Positions 9,232-17,615 of a stretch of 64,000 bases of DNA are shown one piece after another (positions within the stretch are counted from its first letter, which is position 1; every line of letters starts with the position of its first letter). The stretch spans positions 186,001-250,000 of the forward strand of contig CAMYAB010000001.1 of NCBI GenBank assembly GCA_947253625.1, given 5' to 3'. Position numbers and translations under genes: made by a program. The stretch comes from an uncultured Porphyromonadaceae bacterium (lineage in GTDB: Bacteria; Bacteroidota; Bacteroidia; Bacteroidales; Porphyromonadaceae). Below the pieces are notes generated by a model. The model worked only from the letters and a program-made list of their open reading frames with translations. It made no database searches and was not told the DNA's origin.

Positions 9232-9583
9232 ATCCTGTTTTATCTCACAAATAAACAAGCGATCATCCCTCTAAGTGCCTTTGCCAAAAGCACGCTTCTA
9301 CAACGGCTTCTCCACCATGAAGGCACCTAGTCTAGAGCTTGAAAAAACCCTTCACCCGGCGTGCTTAAAGCGTAGCGTTTTCAAGACTTACTTGGGAAGT
9401 GTACAGTGAAGAAGAAAATCATCTTTTACAAATTCTCCTTTCACGCACACACTTACGGACATTTCGTTTTTACGGACATAAAACGTATAGATTCCACATC
9501 TCACAACTTTTTCTTTTGTCGCACCCTTACGGGTGCGTGAATTGAAACTATTTCAGTTGCGCTCTGAGTCTTATGCTGTGGGG
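9232..9583. other. Intergenic region with possible CRISPR remnant
   Basis: This 352-base region separates two convergent genes. The first 180 bases show nothing recognisable. From about 9440 it is A/T-rich and carries TTACGGACAT twice, then the single CRISPR-like repeat at 9518. The 35 bases after the repeat (9549-9583) have the length of one type I-C spacer and end exactly at the methyltransferase stop codon. Confidence 0.6.
9518..9548 (+). repeat. Solitary type I-C-like CRISPR repeat
   Basis: These 31 bases have the features of a type I-C direct repeat: GTCGCACCC at the 5' end, a 7-base stem CGCACCC / GGGTGCG around a TTAC loop, and the 3' handle ending ATTGAAAC. Typical I-C repeats are 32 bases, so this is one base short or a variant. 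No second copy lies 60-75 bases up- or downstream, and no cas gene is in the window. It is most simply a relic of a lost array, or a seed repeat beside a leader. Confidence 0.75.
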
Positions 9584-10273
9584 TTATTGTTCGTTTCCGA
9601 TGCTCCCTCCTTGTGGTTTTACACAGCGGAACAAGCAGGCAGATGCCATTTTTTCTGTCGACACGTCATCGCCATACATACTCCGAAGGCGGCTCTCGGC
9701 TTCAGCGAAGGTATCGTATGGAGGGTGGAAAAATCCTTTTCTTTCCAAGACTTTCTTAACAAAGAAATCTGCCAATCGGCGTTCACCCTTGACATAAAAG
9801 CAGCCACAGAAACAACCACCGGGTTTCAGCACGCGGAAAATCTCGGCAAAGGCTTTCTCTTTGTCCGGGAAAGCCTGAAAGCCGTTCATCGACAGTACGC
9901 AGTCAAAGGTCTCGTTGGCATAGGGAAGTTCTCCGACATCTCCTTGCTCCAAAAACAGGTTGGCTATCCCATCCGCTTCTTTTCGCAAAGTCGCAATAGC
10001 TATCATTTCTTCCGAATAGTCTAAGCCAACGATCTCGGCACCTTTCATCCGACGATACTTCTCGGTGGTGAAAATGGCAGTGCCGACAGGCACGTCAAGC
10101 AGTCGTCCCCGAAAATCGTCTGGTATTAAATCGAGCACTTTCCGAGCTAAGAGATTGGCATCCTCATTCCAAATCAATCGCATGTATATCCATGACCACC
10201 ATCTTCGTCCGGTCAATAGGTCATCGTAATGTTTCATCATCCTTTGGTAGGAGTTATTCTGCCTGTCTGCCAT
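9584..10273 (-). CDS. Class I SAM-dependent methyltransferase, UbiE-like, substrate unknown
   Basis: This 229-residue protein has a seven-strand methyltransferase core. Motif I is LLDVPVGTAIFT (about 70-81), followed by GLDYSEEMI, then a motif II/III region ELPYANETFDCVLSMNGFQAFPD and FRVLKPGGCFCGCFYV. Family members methylate quinones or small molecules; the substrate cannot be told. I chose the ATG at 10273 (MADRQNN) because the in-frame extension to 10345 has no family resemblance. The gene sits alone between the CRISPR-like repeat, immediately 3' of it, and repeat element copy 2, 105 bases upstream of its start. That setting suggests a mobile or variable segment. Confidence 0.85.
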   Translation of the reverse strand: MADRQNNSYQRMMKHYDDLLTGRRWWSWIYMRLIWNEDANLLARKVLDLIPDDFRGRLLDVPVGTAIFTTEKYRRMKGAEIVGLDYSEEMIAIATLRKEADGIANLFLEQGDVGELPYANETFDCVLSMNGFQAFPDKEKAFAEIFRVLKPGGCFCGCFYVKGERRLADFFVKKVLERKGFFHPPYDTFAEAESRLRSMYGDDVSTEKMASACLFRCVKPQGGSIGNEQ

Positions 10274-10377
10274 TATCTTCTTATCAAAATGTTCATTTCT
10301 TATTTCATAAAAGTACGACGCCTGCTTGGTTCCTGCAATCGCCAATGTTAGGTATTTTGAATATTTCCTATGTATCT

Positions 10378-10681
10378 AGATTCCGCAAGCGGTGGCAGGG
10401 GCACAGTGATAAAAGTGGGTGAAAGTGCAAGAAGGCTCACCCTTGATCATTGGAGACCTTCACCTCATCCTCTATAAATGAAATTCTAAAGGTTAAAAAG
10501 TCATCCCTCTGTACTTCAAAACTATTTTTCCCGGATGAAAAACTCGAAATCACTATGTGATTTATTCAAATCACTAAGTGGTTTATTCAGATCACTGTGT
10601 GATTTCTAGAAATCACACAGTGATTTTATCTTTTCCTTGGACATAAGTACCTTTTTCTCCGATCTCGTCGGCTTTTTCTCC
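10378..10681. repeat. Intergenic repeat element, copy 2
   Basis: This is the second copy of the element at 3925. It begins with the same AGATTCCGCAAGCGGTGGCA and shares the central block containing TCATCCCTCTGTACTTC. It then has 21-base modules starting at 10547, 10568, 10589 and 10610 (AAATCAC-nnn-GTGATTT palindromes), 10631, 10652 and 10673 (T-rich). It stops after the seventh module begins, whereas copy 1 has eight. The first 120 bases are the most diverged. As in copy 1, it lies just upstream of a minus-strand methyltransferase gene. Confidence 0.85.
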
Positions 10682-10820
10682 CCCTGAAAATTGTCCTCCC
10701 TAAGGTCCTCGGTGGCAATCACGTATATCTGCAAAAACGAAACATCTCGTTGCGTGCAAACGAAACGTTCGCTGAGATTGCACACGCCTCAACTAAAAAA
10801 CTGACACGAAGAAGACAAAA

Positions 10821-10843
10821 GGGCTACCCAAATTGGGTAGCCC
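10821..10843 (-). terminator. Intrinsic terminator after the HU-like/SPOR gene
   Basis: A perfect 9-bp stem GGGCTACCC / GGGTAGCCC with a 5-base loop is flanked by AAAA on the left and TTTT on the right, so it can work in both directions. It serves the minus-strand gene that ends at 10918. Confidence 0.8.
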
Positions 10844-10917
10844 TTTTGCTGTTTAATGATGGGAGAGCGGTCGGACGTAGGCGGAGATTACCGATGAAGA
10901 TGGAACTAACGCTCGTG

Positions 10918-11907
10918 CTATTTGGATGATTGCCGATAAATCCAAGCATCAGCATAATCATCGTGCTCATGTACCTTTTTCAGAGCCTCTTGTGCGGATT
11001 CAAGGGTGCTGTATACTCCAGTAAATATCCGATGCATTCCGGTCTCGGTCACAAGTACACTGCTATTTGGAAAAGTCTCCAAAGGTCTAAACTTATCCAC
11101 AAATTTTTGAACTTGCTCTTCATTTCGCAAGCTGGATATCACTACGTAGTATTGTAATGAATCCACGGAAGGAGTAACCACCAGTAGCCCGGCAATGTGT
11201 CGAGTGGGGGCTAATTCGTGATCAACCATTTTGGGTTGATCGATTGGATCTGTTTCTTGAGTTGGTATCGGTAGTATTTCCGCTTCCTGCTTCACCTGTG
11301 GCACGAAACCGGCTTGATATTGCTGAATGTTATCATTCGACATGCGCACTTTTTCTGCCGGCATAAAAAGCGACAACAAAGCAACTATAGTAGCCACTGT
11401 CGCATACCGCATATACCTAAGGTTTATTGGCAGGTAAACGATGTCCTTATCAGCCCCTCTTTTTGACTTTGAGAAATGAGAGGTGGCTATTGGAAGCCTA
11501 GCAATGGGGGCGTGCCCATAGTGACTAATAGAAAAAGGATGCTCGGTATTCGGCAAAAAGGAGATACGTCCCTTTGGGTCACACGCTAGGCGACCTACTG
11601 CACCTATTTGTACCAAACCATTCTTTTTCAATGCCTCCTGCATATCCTTCACGTCACCCTCCATCAGAGATTTAGCGCGTCTGAAGGTCATCGCATAAGC
11701 TCTTGCATAGCTTGTCGCAAGATAGCCATCATCGTGTTTGATAGCAGTATTGAAAGCCAAGCTACAGTGTCCCGGATAGATCAATCCTTTGGAACGATCC
11801 AAGGTGGCAGGGACAGCATGCTTCAGTAGAGCACCGACACCGGGTACAAGGACGCAGTCCTGGGTATATAGTGCGTTTTCAATATGTTTCGTGAGTCGGT
11901 GAATCAT
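10918..11907 (-). CDS. Membrane protein with HU-like (CCDC81-type) domains and a C-terminal SPOR domain
   Basis: This 329-residue protein has three parts. Residues 1-120 look like the paired prokaryotic HU-like domains of the CCDC81 type (VLVPGVGALLKH early, then VQIGAVGRLACDPKGRISFLP). A single membrane helix lies near 166-185 (ATVATIVALLSLF). A proline-rich linker leads to a SPOR domain over about 245-325 (YYVVISSLRNEEQVQKFVDKF to GVYSTLESAQEAL). SPOR domains bind denuded septal peptidoglycan, which would place the HU-like part in the cytoplasm and the SPOR part in the periplasm. The function is not established. It diverges from the merR-type gene. Confidence 0.82.
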   Translation of the reverse strand: MIHRLTKHIENALYTQDCVLVPGVGALLKHAVPATLDRSKGLIYPGHCSLAFNTAIKHDDGYLATSYARAYAMTFRRAKSLMEGDVKDMQEALKKNGLVQIGAVGRLACDPKGRISFLPNTEHPFSISHYGHAPIARLPIATSHFSKSKRGADKDIVYLPINLRYMRYATVATIVALLSLFMPAEKVRMSNDNIQQYQAGFVPQVKQEAEILPIPTQETDPIDQPKMVDHELAPTRHIAGLLVVTPSVDSLQYYVVISSLRNEEQVQKFVDKFRPLETFPNSSVLVTETGMHRIFTGVYSTLESAQEALKKVHEHDDYADAWIYRQSSK

Positions 11908-11990
11908 TGTGCTCTACTTTCGGCCATTAATGCATTTCCAATACGGCAAATGTACTCAAAGTTATCTAGAAAAAAGATCTCTAAATTCAT

Positions 11991-11998
11991 TAACTTTG
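11991..11998 (+). promoter_or_regulatory. Putative -7 box that leaves almost no leader before the MerR-type gene
   Basis: TAACTTTG is a perfect TAnnTTTG box ending 6 bases before the ATG at 12005. Transcription would therefore start at or next to the start codon. No clear -33 TTTG is seen. Confidence 0.5.
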
Positions 11999-12004
11999 TC
12001 CGAG

Positions 12005-12394
12005 ATGAATGTAAGGAAGCAGAACACAGCCCCAAAGGCCACAAGGAAATGGGATAAAACGTCCACCAAAAGCTACTCCACAAGTGAAGTGGCTAGGATT
12101 TTCGGTATCGAGGAGCATATTCTGAGGTATTGGGAGCAGGGAACGTCACTGAGTCCTAAGCGATTTCCGAGCGGTGCGAGGAGATACACAAGAGAGGACC
12201 TTGAAGTCATAGAGCGCCTACACTACCTAGTGGTGATAAAGGGGATGACCCTAAAGGCCGCAGCGAAACAACTACAAACACCGAGCGTGGAAGTAGACCT
12301 GGAACTAAGAAACAAGCTTCTGCAAGTACGCCAAAAGCTGACAGTGATTCGGTCTGAACTCGATAAAGCATTGATGCGTGATGTCCAACACTAA
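12005..12394 (+). CDS. MerR-family transcriptional regulator
   Basis: This 129-residue DNA-binding protein has an N-terminal winged helix-turn-helix: YSTSEVARIFGIEEHILRYWEQ, then the wing with FPSGARRYTREDLEVI. A helical dimerisation segment follows (LELRNKLLQVRQKLTVIRSELDKAL). No metal- or ligand-binding domain follows, so the effector is unknown; short MerR proteins of this form are widespread in Bacteroidetes. The ATG at 12005 fits family length, while the longer in-frame start at 11909 would overlap the divergent promoter region. It overlaps rnz by 14 bases, so it likely leads an operon with rnz and hflX. Confidence 0.88.
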   Translation: MNVRKQNTAPKATRKWDKTSTKSYSTSEVARIFGIEEHILRYWEQGTSLSPKRFPSGARRYTREDLEVIERLHYLVVIKGMTLKAAAKQLQTPSVEVDLELRNKLLQVRQKLTVIRSELDKALMRDVQH

Positions 12395-13358
12395 GCCAAA
12401 CCTCAATTCCGGAATGTATCTTCAAGTGATTGGAGTGGGGTCTGCTCGACCTCTTCCAGATAGGCACCCGTCTTGTCAGGTTCTTAGGATTAGAGACAAA
12501 GTGTTTCTCATCGATTGTGGAGAGGGGTCACAAGTGGAGCTCCTAAAGTATCGAGTGCCAATCTCACGAATGCATCGGATCTTCCTCTCGCATCTCCATG
12601 GAGACCACTGCTTGGGCCTACCGGGGCTGCTGAGTACAATGTCTCTGATCGGGTTTGATCACCCGGTCCACATATATGGACCAAAAGGCACCAAATACTT
12701 TGTTGATCGTATCGTGAAGTTTTTCTGCCGAAACAATGACACTGAAAAGATCATTGCCCACGAGATTGATCCCAAATCCGGTACAGTATGTGTTTACGAT
12801 GATAACTCTGTGACTGTACAAGCTTTTGAACTAAAGCATACCGTAAGTTGTATTGGCTACCGCTTTGATGAGAAAGCACTACAACCGCATCTGAATAGAG
12901 AAGTCGCCGAGTATTATGGCATACCTATAGCCTATTTTGGGAAAATAAAACAGGGGGACGATTACGTGATGCCGGATGGAACGGTGATCCCAAATGAAAG
13001 GTTGACCAAGGCAAACCGCGAGGCCAACTCCTTTGCTTACTGCTCTGACACCGAATATTCTCCTCAAATAATTCCTTTCGTTCAAGGTGTAGACCTACTC
13101 TATCACGAAGCCACATTTGGAGAAAGTCTTGCCTCACAAGCACACAGCAGAGGGCACTCAACCGCCATAGAAGCCGCCATGATCGCCAAGCAAGCGAATG
13201 TGCAACAACTTCTAATAGGCCACTATAGCACAAGATACCGGACAGAAAAGGATATAGAGAGCCTAAGACAAGAAGCCATCACGGTTTTTCCAAACGTTGT
13301 GGCGGGGAGTGAGGGGTTAGTTATCGACATCAGTGAAATCAACAAGACAAATAAATGA
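12381..13358 (+). CDS. rnz: Ribonuclease Z (tRNA 3' endonuclease)
   Basis: RNase Z is a metallo-beta-lactamase-fold nuclease that trims tRNA precursors at the 3' end. The 325 residues show the zinc motif LSHLHGDHCLGLPGLL, the later YCSDTEYSP and LYHEATFGESLA segments, and the C-terminal RGHSTAIEAA and IGHYSTRY motifs that complete the metal site and separate RNase Z from other family members. The ATG at 12381 overlaps the end of the MerR-type gene; a second ATG at 12414 is possible. The stop overlaps the hflX start by four bases. Confidence 0.95.
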   Translation: MSNTKPNLNSGMYLQVIGVGSARPLPDRHPSCQVLRIRDKVFLIDCGEGSQVELLKYRVPISRMHRIFLSHLHGDHCLGLPGLLSTMSLIGFDHPVHIYGPKGTKYFVDRIVKFFCRNNDTEKIIAHEIDPKSGTVCVYDDNSVTVQAFELKHTVSCIGYRFDEKALQPHLNREVAEYYGIPIAYFGKIKQGDDYVMPDGTVIPNERLTKANREANSFAYCSDTEYSPQIIPFVQGVDLLYHEATFGESLASQAHSRGHSTAIEAAMIAKQANVQQLLIGHYSTRYRTEKDIESLRQEAITVFPNVVAGSEGLVIDISEINKTNK

Positions 13359-14572
13359 GAGATTTTATCCTGACAGAATCTGCTACAGACCGAGCTTATT
13401 TAGTAGGGCTGGTAACACCGGAACAAACCGAACAAGTAGTAAATGAGTACCTGGAAGAGTTGGCCTTTTTGGCTGACACCGCAAAAATACAAGCGGTAGA
13501 ATCATTTACTCAAAAACTGGATCACCCTAATCCTGCCACCTATATCGGGAAAGGTAAGCTGGATGAGATTAGTGCCAAAATGAAAGAGGACGAAGTAGGG
13601 TTAGTCATCTTTGATGACGAATTGTCTCCAAATCAATTGAGAAATATTGAACGCTCACTGAAAGTCCCGGTCATGGATCGAACAAGCTTGATCCTGGATA
13701 TTTTTGCCTCTAGGGCTAGAACAGCGTATGCCAAGACCCAAGTGGAGCTTGCGCAATACAACTACCTATTGCCCAGACTAACCCGACTATGGACTCACTT
13801 GGATAGGCAAAGAGGTGGAGGAACAAACATGAGGGGACCAGGTGAAACCCAGCTGGAAACAGACCGAAGGATTATTCTATCCAAAATCTCCAAACTAAAA
13901 GAGGAGCTAAAGTCTATTGACAAACAGAAGAAAACTCAACGAAAAAACAGAGGGAAACTGGTGCGCGTAGCACTTGTGGGCTATACCAATGTGGGTAAGT
14001 CAACACTTATGAACTTGCTAAGCAAAAGTGATGTCTTTGCAGAAAACAAACTTTTCGCCACCTTGGACACCACGGTTCGTAAGGTCGTAATCCAAAATCT
14101 ACCTTTTTTGCTTACAGACACAGTTGGCTTTATTAGGAAATTACCTACAGAGCTCATAGAGTCCTTTAAGTCAACACTTGATGAATTGCGTGAGGCTGAT
14201 ATTCTAATCCATATGGTAGATGTCTCACATCCATCATTTGAGGACCAGATTGACATCGTCAATAGTACACTCAAGGAGATTATCGGTGCTGATGAGCAAC
14301 AAAAGCCAACTATCCTAGTCTTCAATAAAGCTGATGCATTTAGCTATACACCAAAAGCTGAAGACGACCTAACACCCAAGACGAAAGAAAACATATCTCT
14401 CGAGGAACTACAAAGCACTTGGATGGCTCATAGCGATACAATGGATGTCCGTTTTATCTCGGCGCGAACCGGTGATGGGGTCGAAGAGCTCAAGGAACTT
14501 CTGTACGACAGAGTGAAAGAGATTCACACGCAGAGGTTCCCATACAACGACTTTTTGTACGACATATACTGA
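13355..14572 (+). CDS. hflX: GTPase HflX
   Basis: HflX is a ribosome-associated GTPase that splits stalled or heat-damaged 70S ribosomes. The N-terminal HflX domain spans about 1-190 (ATYIGKGKLDEI, then FDDELSPNQLRNIE and RGPGETQLETDRR). The G domain follows with G1 GYTNVGKST (about 208-216), G3 DTVGFI and G4 FNKAD. The length of 405 is usual. An insertion of charged residues follows G4 (TPKAEDDLTPKTKENISL), as in several Bacteroidetes. Translationally coupled to rnz. Confidence 0.96.
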   Translation: MRDFILTESATDRAYLVGLVTPEQTEQVVNEYLEELAFLADTAKIQAVESFTQKLDHPNPATYIGKGKLDEISAKMKEDEVGLVIFDDELSPNQLRNIERSLKVPVMDRTSLILDIFASRARTAYAKTQVELAQYNYLLPRLTRLWTHLDRQRGGGTNMRGPGETQLETDRRIILSKISKLKEELKSIDKQKKTQRKNRGKLVRVALVGYTNVGKSTLMNLLSKSDVFAENKLFATLDTTVRKVVIQNLPFLLTDTVGFIRKLPTELIESFKSTLDELREADILIHMVDVSHPSFEDQIDIVNSTLKEIIGADEQQKPTILVFNKADAFSYTPKAEDDLTPKTKENISLEELQSTWMAHSDTMDVRFISARTGDGVEELKELLYDRVKEIHTQRFPYNDFLYDIY

Positions 14573-14578
14573 ATCATA

Positions 14579-14605
14579 TCGCATGGAGACAGATCTCCTA
14601 TGCGA
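14579..14605. terminator. Hairpin between convergent hflX and DUF5686 genes
   Basis: TCGCATGGAGA pairs with TCTCCTATGCGA (one bulge) around a CAGA loop in the 46-base gap. There is no T-run, so its role as a shared terminator is uncertain. Confidence 0.45.
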
Positions 14606-14618
14606 CAAGCTCATACTG

Positions 14619-17285
14619 CTAAAAAGAAAGCCCCACCCTACCTCTAATAACCCATGGAGATGGCAGAGAATATGGTCCGCTAGGTGTAAGTCTGCGAAAA
14701 ACGTCTATCCTAAAAATACGTGCGATATTCTCAAGACCTATCCCCATTTCCACATAATGCGTATGATCCATCTCTGTGGCTATGGACGGAAGGACAAAAA
14801 GTTCTGTGCTGTTGTATTGCCTGTTTTTCTTAGAGGTGTTACCATATAGGTAATTGAGACTCAGTACACCACGAAGCTTGGCTTTGTTGAGTATCGGTAG
14901 TTTGTTAAATACCAAGCCACGCAAGTGCCACTCTGCAAAAAGAGTCCCCCACTCATCTCCAATCAATTCGTAAGGGCGCAGGACTTGAAATGACCGGCTA
15001 TTTAGTGCATATGCTCGATTGACGGGCGGTGTATAAAGCATGGGGAACGGGACGGCATTCCACAATTTTCCGATATTTATCTTATAGTCAAGCCTACCGG
15101 CATCATTCATCCAAAGGCGATGAACCACGCTAATCTCGGTGCGATTTCGCACAAATTCACCACCAAGTATCGGGGTACCATACTCATATGAAAAGAAAAA
15201 GACAGGTACCTCCTTGCGTATTTTTTTATAAAAAGCAGACTGTCGTTGCATAGAGCCATTATATATCCGCTCTCCAGGAGCGTAACGCAACGTAACACCA
15301 AGCAGTGCGTCCGTGACTTTTGGCACTCGTATGAGCGTGGTGTCATTACCATGCTTCTCGACCCTCACATACTCTTGACCGGTGAGTGGGTAGTCGGAGA
15401 TATGGGCAGCTTGAAACTTTACCTGTAAATCACTTGTCAAATCATTAATATACTCAAGCCTCAAAGATTCACGATACGAGCGATTGGCCAAGTAGGAAGT
15501 TCCCAAATTATACAGTATATTATCTTTGTCATTATTCTCAAATATTTGCCCCGGCGTATATAGATCTTTCCAATAGGTAAGGCTTATCTCTTTCTGAGGA
15601 TATTCGTTCCTAAAATATCTTTTTGGAACAAATGAATAGGAAGCGGTAGTTGAGAACTTCCATTTCTTATCTTTCATTCCATAAGCCAAATAGCCCTCTG
15701 CAAAAACACGATGATTGAGATACCCTGTAGTACGCCCCCCAAGTCGCAATCGTAACCCCTCAACACTATTCCGGCCGACAAAACTACCGATCGGTCCAAT
15801 ATCCAATTTGCTACCACCATACAACAAATCTTGTCGCCAACCAGTCCGCATATATCCAGTGCCAAACATATCCGAAAGATCAAGGATTGACTTGTATAGG
15901 GGAAACCTACGCACATCGTCTAAAAAACGTCTCAGTCCCTGATTCGTGACCAACAAATCCTTATCCCGAATAGTGCCAAGGTACGCTCCGGCCTGCGAAC
16001 TCATAGAAAGATCCTGAATCCTAGGATTGCTATAGACTACCAAAGGGTCAGGCTCTGCATATCGATAGCCTCTATACTTTCGATTTTGCTCCACATAAAA
16101 TGACAACAACTGCCAATGTAATCGAAAAGAAGCAGCCATCGTTTCATCACTTAGTTCCCAGTGGTTGTCCGATGTTGGTCCATAGTATTGCTTGATCTTG
16201 AACTGATCAAGGAAGTTTAGGTTTGTGTCATCCGGGATGCTTATTTCACTATATAGCAGCTTTGGCACTTGGTCTGATGTGATGTACAAAACACCCCTAA
16301 AGGTATAGTCGGAAGGCTCATATGGATAAAAACTCAGAGCGTAGACCACATGACCGTGACAGACTAATGTGTCTGTCAAATAATACTTATAGTAGTCCTC
16401 TCTGTTTCTTGATAGAGGACTAACAAACTGAGAGTCCAATAATTTTACTCTGTTTTCAAAAAGGTCTATGTGTGGAAACAGTTCTTCAAGGCTCATCGTC
16501 ATTGAGCCATCATCAATATTTTGGTCAAGCCCAACGTGACTTCGATAACGGATTATTCTATGTCTTAATTGTTCCGTTGCATTCCATCCAACATCAGCAA
16601 TCACTTCGCGTTGAGACAGAGGAAGTGTCCAAGACCCATCAAGGACCGACTGCTGTACATAGTTTTGAAAAAAGGGGAATAGAATATTCAAAAACCTACT
16701 TTTCAGATCAAAGTTTGAAAGCGCAAGCACCATTTGATCTGACATGACGAGAGAATAGTCTTCAGCATTGTTCAACCTTCTTTTTTCCTCTGCATACACA
16801 AGTCTGTTTACCAGTGCTGACGCAGAGTTTACAGGATTGTATTTTGTCCGAGCAGCCTCTACAATAAGAGTATCTATCAAGTACGGTCGTGAATCCAACT
16901 CAAGGTATATTGTGTCCTCAAGAAAGAGAGTCGGATAATAGGTATACTTGAGAGAATAGTATTCTGGATGATTTAGTTCGATTTGAATAGGTTTTTTGGG
17001 GGGGACACGAGCTTTGTACGTCAGCTTGCCAAAAACATCTGTCTTTCCTAAAGGGAATCGCCTTGCCTCTGCCCCTACGAACTGAGACACATTCACTCCG
17101 CCAAGGGGCACATGCGCAAGAGAACTCTTGACCACCAAATGATTTGTGACAAAACTATCTTCTTTTTGAATAGAGAGCGATTGTCCACAAAGCGGAAGTG
17201 GCAGAGTCAACAAACAGAAGAGAAAGAAGGCTAGGATCCTGAAGGCTTCTCTAATCGGATTCTTTTTTAACGTTTTTGATGTCAC
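14619..17285 (-). CDS. DUF5686 outer-membrane protein with carboxypeptidase-like regulatory domain
   Basis: This 888-residue protein starts with a signal peptide (hydrophobic about residues 15-34, cleavage near CGQS). Residues about 50-130 form a carboxypeptidase-regulatory/CarboxypepD_reg-like beta sandwich (PLGGVNVSQFVGAE). The long remainder matches the DUF5686 pattern, with many aromatic, amphipathic beta strands and a final WVIRGRVGLSF, consistent with an outer-membrane beta barrel. Family members are abundant in Bacteroidetes and have no settled function. The CDS stands alone, facing hflX, with no operon partner. Confidence 0.82.
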   Translation of the reverse strand: MTSKTLKKNPIREAFRILAFFLFCLLTLPLPLCGQSLSIQKEDSFVTNHLVVKSSLAHVPLGGVNVSQFVGAEARRFPLGKTDVFGKLTYKARVPPKKPIQIELNHPEYYSLKYTYYPTLFLEDTIYLELDSRPYLIDTLIVEAARTKYNPVNSASALVNRLVYAEEKRRLNNAEDYSLVMSDQMVLALSNFDLKSRFLNILFPFFQNYVQQSVLDGSWTLPLSQREVIADVGWNATEQLRHRIIRYRSHVGLDQNIDDGSMTMSLEELFPHIDLFENRVKLLDSQFVSPLSRNREDYYKYYLTDTLVCHGHVVYALSFYPYEPSDYTFRGVLYITSDQVPKLLYSEISIPDDTNLNFLDQFKIKQYYGPTSDNHWELSDETMAASFRLHWQLLSFYVEQNRKYRGYRYAEPDPLVVYSNPRIQDLSMSSQAGAYLGTIRDKDLLVTNQGLRRFLDDVRRFPLYKSILDLSDMFGTGYMRTGWRQDLLYGGSKLDIGPIGSFVGRNSVEGLRLRLGGRTTGYLNHRVFAEGYLAYGMKDKKWKFSTTASYSFVPKRYFRNEYPQKEISLTYWKDLYTPGQIFENNDKDNILYNLGTSYLANRSYRESLRLEYINDLTSDLQVKFQAAHISDYPLTGQEYVRVEKHGNDTTLIRVPKVTDALLGVTLRYAPGERIYNGSMQRQSAFYKKIRKEVPVFFFSYEYGTPILGGEFVRNRTEISVVHRLWMNDAGRLDYKINIGKLWNAVPFPMLYTPPVNRAYALNSRSFQVLRPYELIGDEWGTLFAEWHLRGLVFNKLPILNKAKLRGVLSLNYLYGNTSKKNRQYNSTELFVLPSIATEMDHTHYVEMGIGLENIARIFRIDVFRRLTPSGPYSLPSPWVIRGRVGLSF

Positions 17286-17615
17286 AAAAAAGGTAATACT
17301 AGATTACTTTAGACTCTTATCAAATCCAAGTGCAAGATAACCAATTCTTGGAGATTGAATATCTATTACCGGAGCAAGTGTATCTAGGATACTTGTGTCA
17401 GGCCCTCTGATCTACCCACGAATGACGAGTCTGTTGCTTATCTTTTTTTGCTTCCAAACGAAATATACTAGTGTTTCGTTCCTCAATATCATGAAGTCTT
17501 CAAAGTCTAAAGTTGTGATCTTCAAATAAAATGGGTACCTTTGCGACTGCTGTGTTACAAGAGAACTGCACAGATCTGTAGAATACAATACAACAACTAC
17601 AAGAAGAATTAATTT
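17286..17615. other. Divergent intergenic region DUF5686 gene / rpsU
   Basis: This 330-base region holds the rpsU promoter candidate near 17513-17543. I found no matching -7 box for the DUF5686 gene on the minus strand. I see no gene or repeat. Confidence 0.65.
17513..17543 (+). promoter_or_regulatory. Putative promoter of rpsU
   Basis: A -33-like TTG (17513-17515) lies 19-20 bases ahead of the -7 box TACCTTTG (17536-17543). The leader would be about 66 bases. Confidence 0.6.

Larger units (their letters stand above)
10274..10917. other. Intergenic region upstream of the methyltransferase gene
   Basis: This 644-base stretch contains repeat element copy 2 and a terminator for the gene at 10918. 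Between them (10690-10815) is a short segment with AACGAAACNTCTCG-like inverted motifs (AACGAAACATCTCGTTGCGTG and AACGAAACGTTCGCT pieces). I see no gene. Confidence 0.7.
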
